Assembly: GCA_963806045.1 (NCBI GenBank)
Contig: CAWDWP010000001.1
Location: 744,001 to 808,000, forward strand
Direction of reading: 5' to 3'
Length of the DNA: 64,000 nucleotides
Origin: DATCHW01 sp963806045
Lineage (GTDB): Bacteria > Bacteroidota > Ignavibacteria > Tepidaquicellales > Tepidaquicellaceae
Below, one piece after another: positions 48,981-58,748 of the stretch. Each line of letters starts with the position of its first letter. The first letter of the stretch is position 1. The position numbers and the translations under genes are program-made. The notes under the pieces were generated by a model. It had not been told where the DNA came from. It searched no databases and was given only the letters and a program-made list of their open reading frames with translations.

Positions 48981-49271
48981 ATGTTGTCATTAAGTGAGAT
49001 AAAAAATAAACTCGGAGAGAATAAAAAGTATTTTGAAGACAAATATTCTGTTTCCAAAATAGGAATATTTGGATCATACGCAAGGAATGAAGCTAATGCA
49101 GATAGTGATATAGATATATTGGTTGATTTTGATAACCCTATCGGACTTGAATTCGTAATTTTTGCAGACGAATTAGAACATTTGCTAAAGACCAGAGTTG
49201 ATTTAGTCTCCCTAAATGCTATTCAGCCCAAACTGATTCCATATGTGAATGAAGAATTAATATATGTCTAA
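48981..49271 (+). CDS. mntA: MntA-type minimal nucleotidyltransferase antitoxin (pair 1)
   Basis: 96 residues. The GSYARNEANADSDIDILVDF motif (GSx10DxD) near residues 35-55 is the metal-dependent nucleotidyltransferase core. In characterised pairs MntA inactivates HepT by adding AMP to its tyrosine. It overlaps the hepT start by 8 bases. It follows aceF by 82 bases but is probably an independent module. Confidence 0.88.
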   Translation: MLSLSEIKNKLGENKKYFEDKYSVSKIGIFGSYARNEANADSDIDILVDFDNPIGLEFVIFADELEHLLKTRVDLVSLNAIQPKLIPYVNEELIYV

Positions 49272-49620
49272 AAGAAATTGGATTATTTTATTTGAAGATT
49301 TACACTCCTCAATAGAAAAAATTGAATCATACATCAAAGGTCTTTCAGATAATGATTTTTTCTCTAATCAAATGATTATCGACGCTGTAGTAAGGAATAT
49401 AGAAATAATTGGAGAAATTGCAAAACAAATTCCTGTCAGTATTAAGGATAAGATTCCTGATATCCCTTGGAAAGCACTATCCGGAATAAGAAACAGAATT
49501 GTTCATGAATATTTTAATATTGATGTTTCAATAATCTGGCAAATTGTCACAAAAGACCTTCCCGAACTTAAACTAAATCTAAAGAAACAATTGGATAATA
49601 ATCCTCATTTAAAATTTTGA
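49264..49620 (+). CDS. hepT: HepT-like HEPN toxin (pair 1)
   Basis: 118 residues, DUF86/HepT family. The RNase motif RX4HXY appears as RNRIVHEY near residue 79-86 in SGIRNRIVHEYFNID; the Tyr is the AMPylation target in studied homologues. Also typical are DAVVRNIEIIGEIAKQIP and the C-terminal IWQIV. The start codon ATG 49264 lies inside the mntA end (ATGTCTAA), giving translational coupling. Confidence 0.9.
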   Translation: MSKRNWIILFEDLHSSIEKIESYIKGLSDNDFFSNQMIIDAVVRNIEIIGEIAKQIPVSIKDKIPDIPWKALSGIRNRIVHEYFNIDVSIIWQIVTKDLPELKLNLKKQLDNNPHLKF

Positions 49621-49708
49621 TTTAACGATGTCACATCTGAAACTGTCCTTAACTGTTAACAATAAATTGAAAATCATTTTAATCTAGATTAATCATTTTA
49701 ATCAGTGA

Positions 49709-50926
49709 TTAAAAGTTACTCACATCTCTTCCGAATACAAACGCTTTAAACCAGTCAAATATAACAAGAATTTTATTTTTAAGGCTTACGAGTTTTGTAA
49801 GGTATGCACTGCGCCAGAATAGAAAAGTGGCAAAACCACTTCCTTTATATTGAGGCAGGTCTGCTAGTGCTTTCCTGCTTCCGATGTATGCAAGCATGCC
49901 TAAGTTTCTAAAACTGAATTCTTTCACATTCTTGCTTTCATTGTTGAATGCTTTTGCAAGATATAATCCTTCCTGTTCTGCTACCTGTGCTGTCACAGGC
50001 AATGGTCGGTTTTCAATCTCTGCACAGTCGCCTAAAGAATATATGTTTCTGAATCCTTTAATTCTTAAATATCCATCGGTAATTATTTTTCCTTTATTAT
50101 TTTTTGGCAATGATGAATCTTTTACAAAAGAAGAAGCAGTGTTTCCTGTTGACCAGACTAAGAGTCCGTATTCAATCCCGGAACCATCATTCATATAAAT
50201 TTTATCTTCAGTCACTTTTTTTACTGTTGAATGAGTTTTCAGAATAATTTTATTCCGTTTGAAAATTTTCATTGTGTATTCACTTAATTTCGAATCAAAC
50301 GAATTTAAAATTTTGTCGCTTGCTTCAATTAAAATTATTTCAAAATCGTCTTTCAGGTCCTTATATATTTTTTTTACGTCATCTTCAATGAAATCGTGAA
50401 GCTCTGCAGAGAACTCAACACCGGTAGGACCTCCGCCGCATATAATAAATCTAAGCAATCTTTTTCTTTCGGCTTCATCAATCCCCGGTAAAGAGGCATT
50501 CTCGAATAAATCTATAACCTTAACACGGATTCTCCTCGCATCTGTAAGTTCTTTCAGAAAAAGAGCATATTCCTTTACACCTTCGATATTATAAGTGTTT
50601 GTTACTTCCCCTACGGCTATTATCAGGATATCAAAATCTAATTCAAAACTTCTTTTTGTATCTTCGTCTTCACAGATTAGTTTCGAATTTTCCGTGTCAA
50701 TATTTTTGCAAAATGCCTGATGGTATGTCGTATTGTCCAGATTCCTTATTGGTTCAATTATGCTCCGGAATTCTATGGTTCCTACAGTAGTACTCGGCAA
50801 AAGAGGTGTGAACAGGAAATGATTTCTCGGGCTGACTATTGTAATATTATACAGACGTCGGTTAACTTTCTTAAGAAATCTGAACGCAGCGAATCCCGTT
50901 CCCAATATCACTAAATTTTTCTTCAT
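49709..50926 (-). CDS. ndh: Type II NADH dehydrogenase
   Basis: 405 residues. The FAD-binding GTGFAAFRFL motif is at the N-terminus, the NAD-binding ICGGGPTGVEFSAEL at ~160, FAD-binding YSLGDCAEIENRP at ~295, and a membrane-associating C-terminus (FATFLFWRSAYLTKLVSL ... FGRDVSNF). NDH-2 oxidises NADH and reduces quinone without pumping protons. Transcribed divergently from yjbQ. Other FAD disulfide reductase-like roles are less likely given the C-terminal GRD motif. Confidence 0.87.
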   Translation of the reverse strand: MKKNLVILGTGFAAFRFLKKVNRRLYNITIVSPRNHFLFTPLLPSTTVGTIEFRSIIEPIRNLDNTTYHQAFCKNIDTENSKLICEDEDTKRSFELDFDILIIAVGEVTNTYNIEGVKEYALFLKELTDARRIRVKVIDLFENASLPGIDEAERKRLLRFIICGGGPTGVEFSAELHDFIEDDVKKIYKDLKDDFEIILIEASDKILNSFDSKLSEYTMKIFKRNKIILKTHSTVKKVTEDKIYMNDGSGIEYGLLVWSTGNTASSFVKDSSLPKNNKGKIITDGYLRIKGFRNIYSLGDCAEIENRPLPVTAQVAEQEGLYLAKAFNNESKNVKEFSFRNLGMLAYIGSRKALADLPQYKGSGFATFLFWRSAYLTKLVSLKNKILVIFDWFKAFVFGRDVSNF

Positions 50927-51036
50927 ATTATTAATTAGTATCTCTAAATAATCAACAATAATTCATATATTTGAATTTCAATTTTATCAATTTAGTTAAA
51001 TAATTATAGCTTTAAATAAAGAAGTAATGACAGCCC

Positions 51037-51453
51037 ATGAAATCTTATAAAAAAGAACTATGGTTTGATATAAAAAAGAGAAGGGAGCTGATAAATATCA
51101 CCCCTCAGGTTTCAGAGTGTCTAAAAGAAAGTGGTATCAAAGAAGGTTTAATGCTGTGTAATGCAATGCATATTACTGCAAGTGTATTTATCAATGATGA
51201 CGAGAGCGGACTTCATAATGACTTTGAAAAATGGCTGGAAAAGCTTGCCCCCGAAAAGCCTTATTCTATGTATGAGCATAATGGATTTGAAGATAATGCA
51301 GATGCTCATCTGAAAAGAACCGTAATGGGAAGGGAAGTTGTCGTCGCTGTCACACAAGGTGAATTGGATTTTGGTCCGTGGGAACAAATATTCTATGGTG
51401 AATTTGATGGCAAAAGAAAAAAAAGAGTGCTTGTAAAAATTATCGGTGAATGA
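51037..51453 (+). CDS. yjbQ: YjbQ-family protein (UPF0047)
   Basis: 138 residues, full length. Family signatures: LMLCNAMHITASVFINDDE near residue 40, NADAHLKRTVMG near 90 and GELDFGPWEQIFYGEFDG near 110-125. E. coli YjbQ has weak thiamine-phosphate synthase activity, but its true role is unsettled. The stop overlaps the start of the next gene by 8 bases. Confidence 0.92.
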   Translation: MKSYKKELWFDIKKRRELINITPQVSECLKESGIKEGLMLCNAMHITASVFINDDESGLHNDFEKWLEKLAPEKPYSMYEHNGFEDNADAHLKRTVMGREVVVAVTQGELDFGPWEQIFYGEFDGKRKKRVLVKIIGE

Positions 51454-52618
51454 AACTTTGAGAGTCCTCAGGAATATTTTAAAATATTTTTTCTTTGTTC
51501 TGATTTTGCTCATCGGAATGCCTTATTTGCTAAGCCCCATTTATAAATTCCCTGATGCTTCTGTTTTCAAAGGTGAGAAAATCTATAATCCATATCAAGA
51601 TTTAGATTCCACCCATTGGAGGAAGGCAAATTTTCATGCGCATTCAAGGATGCTCTTCGGGCTTACAGACGGAAGAAAAAGCACAACAGAAAATATTATT
51701 GAAACATATAAAAAACTCGGTTTCGATATCATAGGAATTTCGGATTATATGTATTTAAATGAGAAATCATTTGTACCGGTGTATGAACACGGTATTGGTT
51801 TGATAAAAAACCACGCTCTCATCTTAAATGCTAAAAAAGTTAATTGGTTAGATATGTTATTCAATCAGAATATTCACAACAAACAATTTTTGATAAATCA
51901 GCTAAAGGACGATGAAAATATTTATGCTGTAGCACATCCGAGTATGCGGGGGGCATTTAATCCGGGGGATTTCAGGTATCTAACGGGTTATGATCTCATT
52001 GAAATATTGAGGTTCGACAGGGTAATGCCTGAATATCTTGACTCTGCCTTATCAACAGGACACATAGCATTTTTACTCGCCGATGATGATATGCATGATA
52101 TCAATAATCCCCGTGAAGTCGGGCAGTGCTATGATATTATAAACTGTGACTCATTATCTGCCGGAAGTATTTTTTCTGCTGTTAAAAGCGGGAAGTTTTT
52201 CGGTGTAAAGACTCTCTCCGATTATCCAAGTTTCGAATCAAAAATTGCTGATGCTAAAACTTTTCCTGTCGTTAAAAATATATTGCTTAACGGTTCAAAG
52301 ATATCCTTGAACCTCGGCACTCCTGCTCATGAGATTAAAATCATAGGACAAAATGGAATTGTTAAAAAATTGGTTGCTGATACTTCCTATGCTGAATACG
52401 ATTTTAAACCTGAAGATACATATATCAGGTTAGAAGTTACTTTTGAAAACTTAAGATTTTACTTTAATCCATTTTTCAGATTTGATGGAAGTCTGGTATA
52501 TAAGAAAGCTGAAATAGATTTCTGGAAAACACTTATCTACAGAACCTTCATAGTTTTTGCAATCTGTTTTACGGTAATTTTTATTTACGTGCGAAGAAAA
52601 AAATTCACAGCTAAATAA
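51446..52618 (+). CDS. Membrane-anchored PHP-domain phosphoesterase-like protein
   Basis: 390 residues from GTG 51446. An N-terminal TM (FFFVLILLIGMPYLL) is followed by a PHP-like domain: ANFHAHSRMLFGLTDG (His pair), GFDIIGISDYM, YAVAHPSMRGAF, and LLADDDMHD, which could supply the metal ligands. A C-terminal TM (FIVFAICFTVIFIYV) and a basic tail follow. A PHP domain between two membrane helices would face the periplasm or outside. Phosphatase/phosphodiesterase activity is inferred only from the motifs. The overlap with yjbQ suggests coupled translation. Confidence 0.72.
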   Translation: MNETLRVLRNILKYFFFVLILLIGMPYLLSPIYKFPDASVFKGEKIYNPYQDLDSTHWRKANFHAHSRMLFGLTDGRKSTTENIIETYKKLGFDIIGISDYMYLNEKSFVPVYEHGIGLIKNHALILNAKKVNWLDMLFNQNIHNKQFLINQLKDDENIYAVAHPSMRGAFNPGDFRYLTGYDLIEILRFDRVMPEYLDSALSTGHIAFLLADDDMHDINNPREVGQCYDIINCDSLSAGSIFSAVKSGKFFGVKTLSDYPSFESKIADAKTFPVVKNILLNGSKISLNLGTPAHEIKIIGQNGIVKKLVADTSYAEYDFKPEDTYIRLEVTFENLRFYFNPFFRFDGSLVYKKAEIDFWKTLIYRTFIVFAICFTVIFIYVRRKKFTAK

Positions 52619-52622
52619 TTTG

Positions 52623-54146
52623 TTATAAACCCGTAAGCGATTTTTTTAAATTTTTTAATCTGTATATATAATACTCTATGACATTTTTACCGCTTCGCTG
52701 AATTCTGATTGTATCTGGTTTAAGTATTTCGGTAAAATTTTTTCCGTATAATTCCTCCGGGTTTTTGAAATCCCTGTTTGAGACTATAAAATAGGCATCT
52801 TCACCCTGCTTTAATCCGTTCCTTTTTTTATTTATGAAATAATAATTCCGTATATCTTTCATTTCCCCGGTTGCAATCACGTATTTTCCGTAATTTCTCG
52901 CAACGTAATAGTCTAGGTGTCCGGCAGGAAACCAGCGGAATGTAATTATTGGTGCATTACCGTTCATTATTCCGTTTTGTTTATCATTTTTTACAATTTC
53001 ACCAAATCCGTCATTTAATTTTTTCCATCCGTACATATCTAATGTTATATCGTTATCTTTTAAGGGTATAATTCCAAAATTAATTTCTAAGTATCCGATG
53101 GTAAAAACTAAAAAAGCAACGAACAGCGAAATAACTATTCCTCTCGGATAAAGATATTCGATTTTTTCCAATTTAAATTTATCTGCCAGTACAATTCCTG
53201 ATAAAATAAACAAACTGAAATATCCCGGGCTTGCCCAGTGGGGAAGGGTTTTGTTGAATAAAGAAATTATCAGGAATACAAATACAGGCAAACTCCAAAG
53301 AAGAAGAAGCCTTGCTTTTTTCCTTTCGGGAAAAATATCTCTTTTCCTCAAAAGGAATAAAGAAGTTAAAACAATAAAAATATTTACAGGGTTGTTGTAA
53401 AAAATCTGTCCAGCTGACTCTGTGGCAAAAAAGTCAAACCTTAATCCTGAACTGAATATATCTGCTCTTTCTCCCTGAAATTTGAAACTGATGAAATCGT
53501 TCTGGTAATTCCAGATAAATACGGGAATCAGAAATACTAATGAAATTATTACCGAAAGATATATCTCTTTTGTTTTAAATATCTTTCTATTATATAATAT
53601 TAAATATATAAAAGCTCCACCCCAAAGAAAAACAGCGGTGTATTTTGAAAGCAATCCTAATCCGATGCAAATTCCGGCTAATATAATTTTTGTTCTGTTG
53701 CTTTTTGAAAATTCATCATCCGTCAACGGCTCAATCAGGAAATAAATCCCGCCAATCCAGAAAATTGATAGAGGTGTATCGGGCATTATAAAAATTCCGC
53801 AAATTACAGAGCAATAGAATGAAGCTGTGTAGAGCATTGCAGCAAATAAACCTGCTCTCTCATCCCTGATTTTTTTAGCAATCAGATATATCAGGCAGGT
53901 GTTTATTGTTCCGGTCACAATGGAAGCAAGCCGTACAAAAAATTCACTTTGAAAAGTTAGATTTAATGTAAATAATTGTATGAAATAACCTACCATGGGT
54001 GGGTGGTCGAAGTGGCTCAAATCAGGATATAGCGCATATGTCCAGTAATTTACCTCATCATTGCCAAATTCAATAAAAGCAGAGATGAAGCATCTGATGG
54101 TAAACGATACTATAATAAGTATGGCTAAATGTCTTTTATAGCGCAT
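52623..54146 (-). CDS. Family 39-type membrane glycosyltransferase
   Basis: 507 residues with about ten hydrophobic segments. The catalytic acidic pair is in FGNDEVNYWTYALYP near residue 26, in the first periplasmic loop, followed by DHPPMVGYFIQLF, as in ArnT/PMT-like GT39 enzymes that transfer sugars from polyprenyl-phosphate donors. The C-terminal ~130 residues form a periplasmic domain. Acceptor (lipid A, protein or glycan) unknown. It ends 5 bases from the convergent PHP gene. Confidence 0.85.
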   Translation of the reverse strand: MRYKRHLAILIIVSFTIRCFISAFIEFGNDEVNYWTYALYPDLSHFDHPPMVGYFIQLFTLNLTFQSEFFVRLASIVTGTINTCLIYLIAKKIRDERAGLFAAMLYTASFYCSVICGIFIMPDTPLSIFWIGGIYFLIEPLTDDEFSKSNRTKIILAGICIGLGLLSKYTAVFLWGGAFIYLILYNRKIFKTKEIYLSVIISLVFLIPVFIWNYQNDFISFKFQGERADIFSSGLRFDFFATESAGQIFYNNPVNIFIVLTSLFLLRKRDIFPERKKARLLLLWSLPVFVFLIISLFNKTLPHWASPGYFSLFILSGIVLADKFKLEKIEYLYPRGIVISLFVAFLVFTIGYLEINFGIIPLKDNDITLDMYGWKKLNDGFGEIVKNDKQNGIMNGNAPIITFRWFPAGHLDYYVARNYGKYVIATGEMKDIRNYYFINKKRNGLKQGEDAYFIVSNRDFKNPEELYGKNFTEILKPDTIRIQRSGKNVIEYYIYRLKNLKKSLTGL

Positions 54147-54183
54147 TTATTATTATACTTTTACACCTGATAATAATTGAAAA

Positions 54184-54216
54184 AAAATCCTTTCTACATT
54201 GAGCAGAAAGGATTTT
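54184..54216. terminator. Hairpin terminator between trxA and the glycosyltransferase
   Basis: AAAATCCTTTCT (54184-54195) and AGAAAGGATTTT (54205-54216) pair perfectly around 9 bases. Read on the minus strand it ends in a T-run, so it terminates trxA. Confidence 0.8.
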
Positions 54217-54237
54217 AAAACTGATGATTCTGAAAAA

Positions 54238-54561
54238 TTAGTTTAACTGTGCGTTTAACTTATTTGTTATCATTGGTTTTGGTACCGCACCTACTATTTC
54301 ATCAACTTTCTTTCCGCCTTTGAAAATCAAAAGAGTTGGAATACTTCTGATTCCGTATTTCATTGCGACATTGGGATTGTTGTCAACATCAACTTTGCCG
54401 ATTTTTATTTTCCCCTGGTATTCACCGGCTAATTCTTCAACTATGGGGGCTATCATTTTACAAGGTCCGCACCAGACTGCCCAGAAATCAAGCAGTACCG
54501 GAATGTCGGATTTCTCAACTTCCAGTTCAAAGTTCGAATCTGTGATTTCAATTGGATGCAT
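54238..54561 (-). CDS. trxA: Thioredoxin
   Basis: 107 residues, standard size. The redox site is WAVWCGPCKMIAP (~residues 28-40), followed by KVDVDNNPNVAMKYGIRSIPTLLIFKGG with the cis-Pro. It reduces disulfides in cytoplasmic proteins. It lies 53 bases downstream of dnaE in the same direction and is closed by a hairpin. Confidence 0.95.
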   Translation of the reverse strand: MHPIEITDSNFELEVEKSDIPVLLDFWAVWCGPCKMIAPIVEELAGEYQGKIKIGKVDVDNNPNVAMKYGIRSIPTLLIFKGGKKVDEIVGAVPKPMITNKLNAQLN

Positions 54562-54614
54562 CGTAATAATTATTCCTTTCGGTTATTTAAGTTATATAAT
54601 AATATTTATAGTTG

Positions 54615-57600
54615 TTAATTTATATTCAAGTTATTTTCCCCTATCAAATTTTTCAAGTTGGAAATTAATTCATTTGTTGGTTTCACCCTGAATTCATTTG
54701 AGCGGTAAACTTTGGATTTTCCATTATCAAGAACATTTATATAAACATGGCAGGTTCCGGGATTCAATGAAAATAGTGCCTTTAATCTGGAAATTAATTC
54801 ATCATTTACCATACTGTGATTTATATCCAAGGTTATGTTATTTGCATAGTTTAAGTGAAAGTTTTCTATGGAATGAATATTCTCTACTAAGAGTTTTATC
54901 TTGTCCCCGTTTTCTTCGGCTTTGCCTTCAACGAATACAAGATTATCGTTTTTGAATAAGCTTTGCTTTGATTCATATAGCCTGCTGAATGCTACACACT
55001 CACCCGTTCCGTAGAAATCAATGATGTCAAATACGACGAATTTGTTTCCTGCTTTTGAACTTTTCACCTGGAGGTTGCTTATCACTCCGCACATTTTCGC
55101 ATTCCCTTGTTTTGTAAAATCTATTTCACTTATATCATCTCCGAAATGCAGAGTCACAAAATGCTTTATCATGTTTCTGTATTTCTCCAGGGGATGTCCT
55201 GATAAATAAAAACCTAATACGGATTTTTCAAGATTGAATTTCTCGGTTTCCGGAAACTCTTCGAAGTCTATCATTACAAGGTCATGTTTCTTTGGTAATG
55301 TCGAATCAGTGAAAAATAATGCTTCCTGTCCCTTTGCTTCAGGTGTGTCCTTATATCTTTGTGCATATAAAGTTGTTCTCTCAAGGTTGCAAAAGAGTTT
55401 TCTGCGGACGGGCTCCAGTGTATCAAAAGCACCTGCAAATATCAGGCTTTCTACAGCTTTTTTATTCACAATTCTTAAATCAACCTTCGTAAGAAAATCA
55501 ATAAAGCTTTCGAAATTCCCGTTTTCTTCCCGCTCTTTTACTATATTCTCTGCGGCTTTCTCCCCGACATTTTTTATTGCACTCAACCCGTATGTTATAC
55601 TTCCGATTTCGCTTCCTCCTATTTCATAATCGGTTTTAAAATCAAGGTAACTTGAATTCACATCCGGCTGGCGGAGAATGATATTCATTTTTCTGCATTC
55701 TTCTGCTAATAATTGAACTTCTGTTTCATCGTCTTTTCTTGACTCCATTGAAACTGCAAGATACTCAAGCGGATAATGAGTTTTAAGATATGCAGTGTAA
55801 AATGCAAGTATGGAATATGCAACTGCGTGCGATTTGTTGAATCCGTAGTCTGCAAATTTGAACATCAATTCAAAAATCTCATTGGCTACTTTTTGGGAAA
55901 CTCCGTTTTTCTCTGCACCTTTCATAAACTCATTTTTTATCTGCTTCATCTTTTCTTTAATCTTCTTACCCATCGCCTTCCTCATATTATCAGCCTGTGC
56001 CATTGTGAAACCTGCTACCTCACGTGCGATCTGCATTACCTGCTCCTGGTAAACAATAATGCCGTACGTTTCTTTTAAAGGTATCTCCATTTTCGGATGC
56101 AGGTAATTTTGTGGTTTCCTTCCGAATCTTTTATCGATAAATTCCGGTATCAGGCTCATCGGTCCCGGTCTGTACAATGCATTCATAGCCGCTAGGTCAT
56201 TTATATTCTTCGGTTTTAATTTAGAAAGATATTCCCTCATCTTGCTTTTCGAAAACTGGAAAATGCCTATCGTCGAACCTGATGAGAACATCTCATATGT
56301 CTTTTCATCATTAAGCGGAATATCATCAACCGTAAGATTTATGTTATGCTTTTTGTTGATAAGCACAAGTGCTTTGGAAATAACTTTTAATTCTTTGAGT
56401 CCGAGAAAATCAATTTTGATAAGTCCTGCATCTTCGAGCTGATTCATATCATATTGTGTGCAGAAAACATTATCTTCCCCGACTACTTTTGAAAGCGGAA
56501 CATAATCTGTTACGTCCGATGGAGCAACCACAATGCCTGAAGCGTGAATCGAGGAGTTCTTATTTAGGTTTTCCAGAACAGAAGCATATTCCAGCAGATT
56601 TTTTCTCTCTATCTTTTCATCAGGTTTTCCGGAGTCAAAATATTTCGCAAAATCCGGAACTTCCTTTATGCACTCTTTCAGCGGCTTCACTTTTCCGAAG
56701 ACAATCGGAATCACTTTTGTAAGGTCGTTGATTTCCTTAAATGGAAAACTAAGCACCCTTCCAACATCCTTTAAAACACCCCGCGGAGCTAGTTTGTTAA
56801 ATGTCACAATCTGGGCAACTGAGTTCTCGCCATATTTCTGTTTTGCATATTGAATCACTTCATCACGCCTGTCATCCTGAAAATCAATATCTATATCAGG
56901 CATTGATATTCTTTCGGGATTTAAAAATCTTTCGAACAGCAGGTTATAATCCAGCGGATTCACATTCGTAATCCCCAGGCAGTAGCAGACTAGACTCCCC
57001 GCAGCGCTTCCTCTACCCGGACCAACAAGAATTCCTTTCTCCCTTGCTGAATTTATAAAATCAGATACTATCAAAAAGTATCCCGGAAAATTCATCTTTT
57101 TGATTATTTCAAGTTCGTGCTCTAACCGCTGTTCTATTTCAGGTGTAATTTCTTTTAAGCGCTTATGCATCCCTTCAATAGTCAGGATTTTAAGGTAATC
57201 GTTCAGTGTCTCTGCATTCGAACTTGCCGGAATAGGAAAATAAGGCATATGTTTCGTATTCAAATCAATTTCCAGATTGCATTTCTCATTTACTTCGAGT
57301 GTGGAATTTATTGCTTCAGGGAATTCAGCAAAGAGATCGCACATTTCTTTTGCAGTTTTGAAATAAATCTGGTCAGTGCCGTATCTCAGCACCCTTGTGA
57401 TTTCTGAAGAATCAAAATTTTTGTTTTGTTTGGCGCTTATATGGAGGTAAATGTTATGCGCTATCGCGTGCTCGTGTTTAATATAATGGACGTCATTCGT
57501 TGCAATTAGTTTTAATCCGAATTCCTTTGCAATTGCAGGCATCTCTTTCATTACTTTCTTTTCAGAGTCAAGAGTAATGTGATTCTGAATTTCCAGATAA

Positions 57601-58175
57601 AAATCTTCTCCGAATATATCCTTATAAATTCCTGTCATTTTTCTTGCGGTTTTTAAATCATTCCGCACTATATAACAGGATATCACACCTCCTGCACAGG
57701 CAGAAAGTGCTACAATGCCTTCTTTATATTGATTCAATACTTCGAGGTCAATTCTTGGTTTGTAATAGAAACCTTCAGTATGACCTATTGATACAAGTTT
57801 TAATAAATTCTTATATCCCGTTTCATTCTTGGCGAGCAGAATCAGGTGCGCATAATTTATCGGGGCGGCAAGTGTATCGGATGATTCAGTAAAAGAATCT
57901 TCGTCAACATATTCTCTTCTTCCTGTTAGTTTATCTCCGCGGTCGTGTCTGGAGCCGGTTTGAGCCACGTATGTTTCAACTCCTATTATCGGTTTTACTC
58001 CCCGCTTCTTTGCGTATTTGTAAAACTCCATTGCACCATACATCACACCGTGGTCTGTGAGTGCAACCGCAGGCATCTTGTTCTTTACTGCTTCATCCAC
58101 AAGTCCGTATGTTGTGCTTATCGCATCAAGTAAACTGTAATGCGAGTGGTTATGTAAATGAATAAATTCCGGCAT
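54615..58175 (-). CDS. dnaE: DNA polymerase III alpha subunit
   Basis: 1186 residues, normal for DnaE1. The N-terminal PHP domain (HLHNHSHYSLLDA, ALTDHGVMYG) is followed by the polymerase domain with the catalytic aspartates in PDIDIDFQDDRRDEVI (~residue 420) and DFLGLKELKVI (~575), then GPGRGSAAGSLVCY, helix-hairpin-helix (KNVGEKAAENIV) and an OB fold (AKMCGVISNLQVK). It is the replicative polymerase. The gene is intact over 3.5 kb, in contrast to the many broken genes here. Confidence 0.97.
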   Translation of the reverse strand: MPEFIHLHNHSHYSLLDAISTTYGLVDEAVKNKMPAVALTDHGVMYGAMEFYKYAKKRGVKPIIGVETYVAQTGSRHDRGDKLTGRREYVDEDSFTESSDTLAAPINYAHLILLAKNETGYKNLLKLVSIGHTEGFYYKPRIDLEVLNQYKEGIVALSACAGGVISCYIVRNDLKTARKMTGIYKDIFGEDFYLEIQNHITLDSEKKVMKEMPAIAKEFGLKLIATNDVHYIKHEHAIAHNIYLHISAKQNKNFDSSEITRVLRYGTDQIYFKTAKEMCDLFAEFPEAINSTLEVNEKCNLEIDLNTKHMPYFPIPASSNAETLNDYLKILTIEGMHKRLKEITPEIEQRLEHELEIIKKMNFPGYFLIVSDFINSAREKGILVGPGRGSAAGSLVCYCLGITNVNPLDYNLLFERFLNPERISMPDIDIDFQDDRRDEVIQYAKQKYGENSVAQIVTFNKLAPRGVLKDVGRVLSFPFKEINDLTKVIPIVFGKVKPLKECIKEVPDFAKYFDSGKPDEKIERKNLLEYASVLENLNKNSSIHASGIVVAPSDVTDYVPLSKVVGEDNVFCTQYDMNQLEDAGLIKIDFLGLKELKVISKALVLINKKHNINLTVDDIPLNDEKTYEMFSSGSTIGIFQFSKSKMREYLSKLKPKNINDLAAMNALYRPGPMSLIPEFIDKRFGRKPQNYLHPKMEIPLKETYGIIVYQEQVMQIAREVAGFTMAQADNMRKAMGKKIKEKMKQIKNEFMKGAEKNGVSQKVANEIFELMFKFADYGFNKSHAVAYSILAFYTAYLKTHYPLEYLAVSMESRKDDETEVQLLAEECRKMNIILRQPDVNSSYLDFKTDYEIGGSEIGSITYGLSAIKNVGEKAAENIVKEREENGNFESFIDFLTKVDLRIVNKKAVESLIFAGAFDTLEPVRRKLFCNLERTTLYAQRYKDTPEAKGQEALFFTDSTLPKKHDLVMIDFEEFPETEKFNLEKSVLGFYLSGHPLEKYRNMIKHFVTLHFGDDISEIDFTKQGNAKMCGVISNLQVKSSKAGNKFVVFDIIDFYGTGECVAFSRLYESKQSLFKNDNLVFVEGKAEENGDKIKLLVENIHSIENFHLNYANNITLDINHSMVNDELISRLKALFSLNPGTCHVYINVLDNGKSKVYRSNEFRVKPTNELISNLKNLIGENNLNIN

Positions 58176-58412
58176 GAATTAAGATAACAATCAAATCCTA
58201 ATTTGAACAGGGAAAAATTTTTTAATTGATAAAAAAAGAAAAGTGTTAAGCTTTATGCAGTAAAGATTATTCCCTTAAATGATAAAGCTGAAGACAGAAA
58301 AATTAATTATTTTAATTATTAAATTTAATATAAACAGAAAGATAAAAATAAAAAAAGTAAGAATTGATTTTCTTGAAAACCTTTACTAGCTTAAATCTTT
58401 TATCTGTATTGA

Positions 58413-58748
58413 TTAAAAAGGAAAGTCATCATCACCGACAGGCTCCGGAGCATTTGTTGATGGGGTTTCTCCGGCTTTTGCAATTTTCCATACAATAAGA
58501 CTATTGAAATACACCTTTTCGCCTTTCGGATTTATCCATTCTCTTCCTCTCAGGTCAAAATTAATTTCAACTTGTTCGCCTTGTTTGAATTCATCCAGGT
58601 AATCACAGTTATCCTGAATTAGTTCGAACTTTATATATTGAGGGAATTCCGGTTTATCCGCATAAAAAGCAATAAACTCTCTTTTCCTGAACGAATCCTT
58701 AATCATTTTCGTTGGATATATTTCATGTATCTTTGCATTTATTTTCAT
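58413..58748 (-). CDS. DUF3127 OB-fold protein with SSB-like tail
   Basis: 111 residues. The DUF3127 core (KIHEIYPTKMIKDSFRKRE, GREWINPKGEKVYFNSLIVWK) is related in layout to single-strand-binding OB folds. The last residues, PVGDDDFPF, closely resemble the SSB C-terminal tip DDDIPF that recruits replication and repair proteins. Upstream of dnaE on the same strand (237-base gap). The role in DNA metabolism is inferred from tail and neighbourhood. Confidence 0.78.
   Translation of the reverse strand: MKINAKIHEIYPTKMIKDSFRKREFIAFYADKPEFPQYIKFELIQDNCDYLDEFKQGEQVEINFDLRGREWINPKGEKVYFNSLIVWKIAKAGETPSTNAPEPVGDDDFPF

Noticed and set aside
54320..58133. Plus-strand open frames opposite trxA and dnaE
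   Set aside because: They are antisense shadows of well-conserved genes, with no family features.
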